From positions 1-9,233 of the forward strand of contig CAAFFR010000059.1 in NCBI GenBank assembly GCA_900762245.1: DNA of 9,233 nucleotides, read 5' to 3'. The first letter of the stretch is position 1. Each line of letters starts with the position of its first letter. Positions 6,145 through 9,233 of the stretch are shown piece after piece. Source of the DNA: an uncultured Oscillospiraceae bacterium (GTDB lineage Bacteria; Bacillota_A; Clostridia; Oscillospirales; Oscillospiraceae). The notes beneath the pieces are model-generated. The model was not told where the DNA came from. It made no database searches and saw only the letters and a program-made list of their open reading frames with translations. The translations under genes and the position numbers were made by a program.

Positions 6145-6285
6145 TTATGATATGGGATGTAGGGGGCGGCCTCCCGGACGCCCCGCTCTGTAACGGTTGT
6201 AGATTCGCATCAATGTGTTGAAAACCAACCCCATTCGCCCCAGAACGCAGGCGCCGGTCAGCAGCAATTGTTCCTTAAGACTCAT
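6145..6285 (-). CDS. Small ORF (46 residues) upstream of the symporter
   Basis: Starting at ATG 6285, this ORF has an excellent ribosome site, GGAGG (complement of 6292-6296), 6 bases upstream, and a strong promoter about 30 bases further up. It ends in TAA at 6145-6147, overlapping the symporter ribosome site. Residues 1-35 ('MSLKEQLLLTGACVLGRMGL...') look like one amphipathic or weakly hydrophobic helix rich in Leu and Arg. The last dozen residues ('RAGRPGGRPLHPIS') are encoded by a dispersed repeat arm, so the original C-terminus has probably been replaced. I do not recognise the family. It could be a small membrane-associated partner, a leader ORF that couples translation of the symporter, or a remnant. 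Confidence 0.55.
   Translation of the reverse strand: MSLKEQLLLTGACVLGRMGLVFNTLMRIYNRYRAGRPGGRPLHPIS
6158..6186. repeat. Single repeat arm inside the small ORF
   Basis: This 29-base sequence (TGTAGGGGGCGGCC...GCCCCGC) is the exact reverse complement of 8734-8762, the right arm of the element near the methyltransferase gene, and closely resembles its left arm. Here only one arm is present, and it forms the 3' end of the 46-residue ORF. It can fold as a GC-rich hairpin with one C-C mismatch. Confidence 0.8.
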
Positions 6286-6318
6286 GGAAAACCTCCATTT
6301 TCTTACAATTCTGCCAAT

Positions 6319-6347
6319 ATTGTAGCATTTGCCAATGGGGAAGTCAA
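6319..6347 (-). promoter_or_regulatory. Promoter for the small ORF and symporter
   Basis: On the minus strand there is TTGACT (complement of 6342-6347), a 17-base spacer and TACAAT (complement of 6319-6324), each 5 of 6 to consensus. Transcription would start near 6312, about 26 bases before the small ORF's ATG. Confidence 0.75.
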
Positions 6348-6362
6348 TGAAAGCTGCCGGCA

Positions 6363-6375
6363 TTTCCTCAGGAAA
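6363..6375. promoter_or_regulatory. Candidate operator palindrome between divergent promoters
   Basis: TTTCCT-C-AGGAAA is a perfect 13-bp palindrome centred on 6369. It lies between the two outward-facing -35 elements (6342-6347 and 6379-6384). A shared regulator could act there on both transcripts. No regulator gene lies in the window, so this is inference from position and symmetry. Confidence 0.35.
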
Positions 6376-6378
6376 AAA

Positions 6379-6406
6379 TTGACATGGGCTGTGGTTATGG
6401 TACAAT
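6379..6406 (+). promoter_or_regulatory. Promoter for the Gfo/Idh/MocA oxidoreductase
   Basis: A perfect TTGACA at 6379-6384, 16 bases, and TACAAT at 6401-6406 predict a start near 6413. The leader is only about 22 bases and carries AAAGGA before the ATG at 6435. This excludes the in-frame ATG at 6384, which overlaps the -35. Confidence 0.8.
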
Positions 6407-6434
6407 AAAAGAAAAACGGAAAGGATGGTTTTTT

Positions 6435-7409
6435 ATGAAACTGGGCGTTCTCGGCGCAGGAAATATTTCCCGCAGCGTAGCTCCCGCATGGCTGGCACTT
6501 CCGCAGATCGAATGCTATGCCGTGGCTTCTCAGACTCCCGGAAAGGCGGAAGCCTTTGCAAAGGAGTTCGGCTTTGCCAAAACCTATGACAGCTATGAGG
6601 CTATGGCAGCCGACCCGGAGGTGGAGCTGGTGTATGTGGCGACACCCCATTCCCACCATTTTGAGCACATGATGCTGTGCTTGACCCACGGAAAGCCGGT
6701 ACTTTGCGAAAAGGCCTTTACTATGAATGCAAAGCAGGCCCAAACGATCCGGGAGTACGCAGAAAATCACGGGATCTTCGCAGGTGAGGCCATCTGGCCC
6801 CGGTACATGCCTTCACGGGAGATCATACAGAAGGTGCTGCACAGCGGCAAGGTGGGAAAAATCCACACTCTGACCGCCAATCTGTCCTATGATATTGACC
6901 ATGTCCGCCGGATTCAGGAACCGGCACTGGCAGGCGGTGCCCTGCTGGATGTGGGTATCTATGGCCTGAGCTTTGCCCTGACCCATTTCGGCTGGGACAT
7001 CGACCGCATCGGTTCCAGTGTCCAGCTGACGGAAAGCGGCGTGGACGGCATGGAGACCATTACCATCTTCTACCGGGATGGCCGCATGGCAGTGCTGACC
7101 CATGGCATCTATGGCCGCTCTGACCGGAAGGGCATCTTCTACGGCGAGACAGGCTACATCGTGGTAGAAAATATCAACAATCCCCAGTCCGTCAGCGTCT
7201 ACAATGACCGGGACGAACTGCTGGAATGTTACGAGGTGCCGAAACAGGTCAACGGCTACGAATACGAATTTGCAGAAGCCGTCCGCTGCATTCAGGAGGG
7301 AAAGTATCAGCCCGATGCCATCTCTCTGGAAGAATCCGTCCGCACCATGGAACTTATGGACAGCCTCCGCAGAGACTGGGGTATCGTGTACCCCCAGGAA
7401 CAGGAATAA
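6435..7409 (+). CDS. Gfo/Idh/MocA-family NAD(P)-dependent oxidoreductase
   Basis: The product is 324 residues, typical for the family and closest in feel to the dihydrodiol dehydrogenase-like branch. The N-terminal Rossmann fold shows 'GVLGAGNI' (residues 4-11). The 'VATPHSHH' strand-loop is at 68-75. 'CEKAF' at 91-95 replaces the usual EKP motif, with Lys93 as the probable catalytic lysine. 'GGALLDVGIY' at 167-176 marks the substrate domain. Members oxidise or reduce hydroxyl or keto groups of sugars, polyols or cyclic diols in the cytosol using NAD(P). The start at 6435 fits the promoter and AAAGGA. It is divergent from the sugar symporter, so it may process the imported substrate. No second enzyme is present to name the pathway. 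It ends just before a strong hairpin. Confidence 0.9.
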   Translation: MKLGVLGAGNISRSVAPAWLALPQIECYAVASQTPGKAEAFAKEFGFAKTYDSYEAMAADPEVELVYVATPHSHHFEHMMLCLTHGKPVLCEKAFTMNAKQAQTIREYAENHGIFAGEAIWPRYMPSREIIQKVLHSGKVGKIHTLTANLSYDIDHVRRIQEPALAGGALLDVGIYGLSFALTHFGWDIDRIGSSVQLTESGVDGMETITIFYRDGRMAVLTHGIYGRSDRKGIFYGETGYIVVENINNPQSVSVYNDRDELLECYEVPKQVNGYEYEFAEAVRCIQEGKYQPDAISLEESVRTMELMDSLRRDWGIVYPQEQE

Positions 7410-7415
7410 GACAAA

Positions 7416-7447
7416 AGGGCGTGCTGCAGAATAATGCAGCACGCCCT
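7416..7447 (+). terminator. Terminator after the oxidoreductase gene
   Basis: A perfect 13-bp stem pairs 7416-7428 (AGGGCGTGCTGCA) with 7435-7447 around a 6-base loop, starting 6 bases after the stop codon. On the plus strand AAGATTTT follows. On the minus strand TTTTGTCTT follows, so it probably serves the converging minus-strand unit as well. Confidence 0.8.
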
Positions 7448-7463
7448 AAGATTTTGGAGCTGG

Positions 7464-7634
7464 TTACGTCTCGTGGACGTAGGGGCGCTCATTGAGCGCC
7501 CGCGGGCGATTGATAATCGCCCCTACGTGTTCTATCGACCTATTTTCGAGTTTTACAACAGGGTCTTTCCTTAAAAAAGGATGAAATTCTATAGGAAACT
7601 GTTCAAAACTGGGAGAAATTGCAATGCGTTTCAT
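7464..7634 (-). CDS. Doubtful 56-residue ORF after the acetyltransferase
   Basis: From ATG 7634 with GAGGA about 6 bases upstream, this ORF follows the acetyltransferase stop by 22 bases. Its N-terminal half ('MKRIAISPSFEQFPIEF') is unique sequence I do not recognise. Its C-terminal third is translation of the dispersed repeat at 7465-7528. That pattern is common in spurious ORFs, and it may not be expressed. The sequence from 7529 to 7656 holds nothing else I can identify. Confidence 0.2.
   Translation of the reverse strand: MKRIAISPSFEQFPIEFHPFLRKDPVVKLENRSIEHVGAIINRPRALNERPYVHET
7465..7528. repeat. Folded dispersed repeat with nested hairpins
   Basis: Outer inverted repeats ACGTAGGGGCG (7477-7487) and CGCCCCTACGT (7518-7528) enclose two adjacent perfect hairpins: GGGCGCTC-att-GAGCGCCC at 7483-7501 and GGGCGATT-gat-AATCGCCC at 7504-7522. 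The outer stem and the inner hairpins share bases, so they are alternative folds. A further small stem, TACGTC/GACGTA, lies at 7465-7481. The GTAGGGGCG...CGCCCCTAC frame is a repeat type I associate with Oscillospiraceae genomes. It sits between convergent genes. Confidence 0.75.
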
Positions 7635-7656
7635 AAGAAATCCTCGATGACAGAAG

Positions 7657-8091
7657 TTACAGCTTTTTGGTGAAGCAGATAATGCGGTTTGCTTCCTCAA
7701 AGCCGAGGCCAAGATGGAAATGAAAGCTGTCAATATTATCCAGTTCACAGTCGCTGGCAAATTCTGTGCAGCCCTGTTCTTGCGCCCAAACCTCACAGGC
7801 TGCCAGAAGCAGGCGGGCGAAGCCACGTCTGCGGTGGAGTTCCTCTACATAAATCCCTTCCAGATATCCCACAGGAGAACTGTCTGTGCCCTCTACATAG
7901 TCATGCCGCAGCTGGCACTGGGCGAAACCTACTGGCTGACTGTTGGAAAAGGCAAGAAAAACAGCAGCGTCACTATGGGAAAGAAGGGAAGAAAAACTGT
8001 CTTCCAGTTCCGGAACGGTGGCATCTGGCCACAGCCGGGAAGCAAGACCGGTAATTGCGGGCAGGTCCCCCCGCTGTGCTTGACGGATCAT
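7657..8091 (-). CDS. AAC(6')-I-like GNAT acetyltransferase
   Basis: The product is 144 residues, the size of AAC(6')-I aminoglycoside 6'-N-acetyltransferases of the Ig/Ii type. They transfer acetyl from acetyl-CoA to the 6'-amino group and inactivate drugs such as tobramycin and amikacin. The matching pattern is 'DYVEGTDSSPVGYLEGIYV' (64-82), the acetyl-CoA loop 'RRRGFA' (87-92), 'CTEFASD' (108-114) with Asp114 at the position I recall as functionally important, and 'LGLGFEE' plus 'CFTKK' at the end. The start is ATG 8091, with GAGGGGTGA upstream. GTG 8100 would lie on top of that ribosome site. The deacylase gene ends 5 bases upstream, with its TGA inside the ribosome site, so the genes are one unit. 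Native substrates of chromosomal members are often unknown, so drug resistance is inference. Confidence 0.8.
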   Translation of the reverse strand: MIRQAQRGDLPAITGLASRLWPDATVPELEDSFSSLLSHSDAAVFLAFSNSQPVGFAQCQLRHDYVEGTDSSPVGYLEGIYVEELHRRRGFARLLLAACEVWAQEQGCTEFASDCELDNIDSFHFHLGLGFEEANRIICFTKKL

Positions 8092-8096
8092 AAGAA

Positions 8097-8639
8097 TCAC
8101 CCCTCTGAAATCGGTAGAATCCGGGGCGTATGGCCCATAGCCGGGATGATCTTCTCCATCAAATCTGCGGTTTTCAGGCGCAGGGAGGAGGTGTTGATGC
8201 AGGGGTGGCAGCCGAAGTATTCGCCCTTGAGGATATCCTCGTCGATGACCAGCTCTACATGGTTATGGTGGTCGTTCATAAGACCCAGCACGCTGACAGA
8301 ACCGGGGGTGATATCCAGGTATTCCTCCATATATTCCGGGGCGGCAAAGGAAAGCCGGGAGGAGCCAATCTGCTTGGAGAAGACGCTGGTCTTGAAGTGC
8401 TTTTCTCCCGGCAGCATCAGCAGGTAAAACTGGGTACACTGGCGGTTGCACAGCAGCAGATTCTTACAGATGGTGGCGTTCAATGCCTTGTCGATCTCCA
8501 CGCAGGCCTCCATGGTGTTGGCTTCCTCGTGGTCAATGCGCTGATACGCGATGCCCAGCTTGTCCAGCAGGTCGTAGCAGCGGATCTCTTTGTCAAGCCG
8601 TCCTTCGTTCGTTGCAGGACGGCCATTGAGCAGTTCCAT
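8097..8639 (-). CDS. ProXp-ala-type Ala-tRNA(Pro) deacylase (YbaK family)
   Basis: The product is 180 residues, typical of free-standing prolyl-tRNA editing proteins (YbaK/EbsC fold, ProXp-ala/PrdX-like). They hydrolyse alanine wrongly attached to tRNA(Pro), correcting prolyl-tRNA synthetase. The visible family residues are His37 in 'IDHEEA', Lys59-Asn60 in 'CKNLLL' (the editing-site lysine region), 'TPGSVSVLGLMND' at 111-123, 'VELVID' at 128-133, and 'CHPCINTSSL' at 144-153. The start at ATG 8639 has AGGAG 9 bases upstream. It overlaps the ribosome-site region of the acetyltransferase gene and is probably cotranscribed with it. Upstream lies a 99-bp inverted-repeat element. An alternative is editing of Cys-tRNA(Pro), but the 'GSVS..G..ND' pattern favours the ProXp-ala group. 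Confidence 0.88.
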   Translation of the reverse strand: MELLNGRPATNEGRLDKEIRCYDLLDKLGIAYQRIDHEEANTMEACVEIDKALNATICKNLLLCNRQCTQFYLLMLPGEKHFKTSVFSKQIGSSRLSFAAPEYMEEYLDITPGSVSVLGLMNDHHNHVELVIDEDILKGEYFGCHPCINTSSLRLKTADLMEKIIPAMGHTPRILPISEG

Positions 8640-8663
8640 AATAATTATCTCCTAATAGAAAAT

Positions 8664-8762
8664 TGTAGGGGGCGGCGTCCCCGACGCCCCGGCGGTACTG
8701 GGTACGGTGAAATGTGAGGCCAAAATAGAAAAAGCGGGGCGTCCGGGAGGCCGCCCCCTACA
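8664..8762. repeat. 99-bp inverted-repeat element between methyltransferase and deacylase genes
   Basis: The left arm (8664-8690) and right arm (8734-8762) are inverted copies, TGTAGGGGGCGGC(G/C)TCCC(C/G)GACGCCCC, around a 43-base core without a gene. The right arm is identical in reverse complement to 6158-6186. The left arm itself contains the hairpin GGCGTC-ccc-GACGCC. The right arm ends 1 base before the methyltransferase stop codon, so the methyltransferase mRNA 3' end would be a very stable stem. It lacks a U tract on the minus strand and so is not a clear terminator, but may protect the mRNA end or reduce readthrough into the deacylase gene. Confidence 0.8.
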
Positions 8763-8763
8763 G

Positions 8764-9233
8764 TCACTTCTTTCTCAGCTGCCAGAAAGCCACGGCGCTG
8801 GCGGCGGCCACATTCAGGGAATCCACCCCATGATACATGGGGATCTTCACCGTATAGTCGCAGGCGGCGATGGTGGAATCTGTCAGACCGTCGCCTTCGC
8901 TGCCCATGAGGACCGCCAGTTTTTCCTCTGCCATGAGGGCGGGATCATCGATGGACACGGAGTTGTCACTGAGAGCCATGGCGGCAGTTTTAAAACCGAG
9001 ATCGTGCAGCTGCTTCATTCCGTCTTCGGGCCAGCTTCCCGTAAAGGTCCAGGGAATCTGGAACACGGTGCCCATACTGACCCGGGCGCTGCGGCGGTAG
9101 AGGGGATTGGAGCAGCCGGGAGTCAGCAGCACCGCGTCCATGCCCAGAGCAGCGGCGGAGCGGAAAATGGCTCCCACATTGGTGGGATTCTGGACATTTT
9201 CCAGAATCACGATGCGGTTTGCCTTGGCACAGA
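8764..9233 (-). CDS. SpoU/TrmH-type RNA 2'-O-methyltransferase, 5'-partial
   Basis: The reading frame runs off the right edge of the window. The C-terminal ~155 residues are visible out of the usual ~250. It methylates a ribose 2'-OH of rRNA or tRNA with S-adenosylmethionine, using the knotted SPOUT fold. Motif 1 is 'VILENVQNPTNVGAIFRSA' with the conserved Asn and Arg, motif 2 is 'VLMGSEGDGL', and motif 3 is 'IPMYHGVDSLNVAAASAVAFW' up to near the C-terminus. The internal GTG at 9210 is within motif 1 and is not the start. The target nucleotide cannot be told from this part. TrmH, RlmB and TsnR-like members all share these motifs. The stop codon abuts the 8664-8762 repeat. Confidence 0.93.
   Translation of the reverse strand, partial: CAKANRIVILENVQNPTNVGAIFRSAAALGMDAVLLTPGCSNPLYRRSARVSMGTVFQIPWTFTGSWPEDGMKQLHDLGFKTAAMALSDNSVSIDDPALMAEEKLAVLMGSEGDGLTDSTIAACDYTVKIPMYHGVDSLNVAAASAVAFWQLRKK

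Noticed and set aside
6813..7442. A minus-strand 209-codon frame opposite the oxidoreductase
   Set aside because: The plus-strand gene has all Gfo/Idh/MocA motifs, a promoter and a terminator. The antisense frame has no ribosome site or recognised domain.
7465..7528. CRISPR array from spaced hairpin repeats
   Set aside because: The repeats are inverted hairpin arms rather than regularly spaced direct repeats with unique spacers, and no cas genes are present.
7714..8717. Plus-strand open frames opposite the acetyltransferase and deacylase genes
   Set aside because: They are antisense to recognisable genes and have no ribosome sites.
4714..9233. tRNA, rRNA or riboswitch in the intergenic spaces
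   Set aside because: No cloverleaf, CCA end, rRNA segment or familiar riboswitch core was recognised. The folded elements are explained by terminators and inverted repeats.

Overview
The window looks like chromosome of a strictly anaerobic, moderately GC-rich low-GC-phylum relative (Clostridia, probably Oscillospiraceae-like gut bacteria). Three things suggest this: Firmicutes-style AAGGAGG ribosome sites, a class III (oxygen-sensitive) ribonucleotide reductase operon with NrdR boxes, and several families of hairpin-rich intergenic repeats that I associate with this group. The assignment rests on recall of protein families, not on a search.

Layout. Positions 47-1095 (+) hold a promoter and a two-gene unit: a HicB-like/DinB-like two-domain protein and an 85-residue DUF2007-like protein. 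A strong hairpin at 1107-1140 separates this unit from the convergent nrd operon (1147-4202, minus). Its transcription order is the large NrdD chain, a separate 53-residue ORF carrying the glycyl-radical segment (RITGYL), then the radical-SAM activase NrdG. The large NrdD chain stops just after its C-terminal zinc-type cysteines and lacks the glycyl radical loop, so the enzyme appears to be split into two polypeptides. Two NrdR-type boxes lie 32 bp centre to centre upstream of nrdD, and a third lone box lies about 115 bp further upstream.

Positions 4203-4713 are non-coding: the nrd control region, a 175-bp inverted-repeat element whose two arms carry different but perfectly paired hairpins, and the terminator of the next gene. 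Positions 4714-6285 (minus) hold a GPH-family sugar:cation symporter and, upstream and coupled to it, a 46-residue ORF. This unit is divergent from a Gfo/Idh/MocA oxidoreductase (6435-7409, +). Two near-consensus promoters stand back to back with a 13-bp palindrome between them, which suggests a co-regulated carbohydrate uptake and oxidation locus.

Positions 7416-7656 hold a terminator, a folded dispersed repeat and a doubtful small ORF. Positions 7657-9233 (minus) hold three genes: a 5'-partial SpoU/TrmH-type RNA 2'-O-methyltransferase, a ProXp-ala/YbaK-type Ala-tRNA(Pro) deacylase, and a GNAT closely resembling AAC(6')-I aminoglycoside acetyltransferases. A 99-bp inverted-repeat element lies between the first two.

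The most interesting point is the split class III ribonucleotide reductase. The covarying hairpins in the repeat arms and the AAC(6')-like gene come next.
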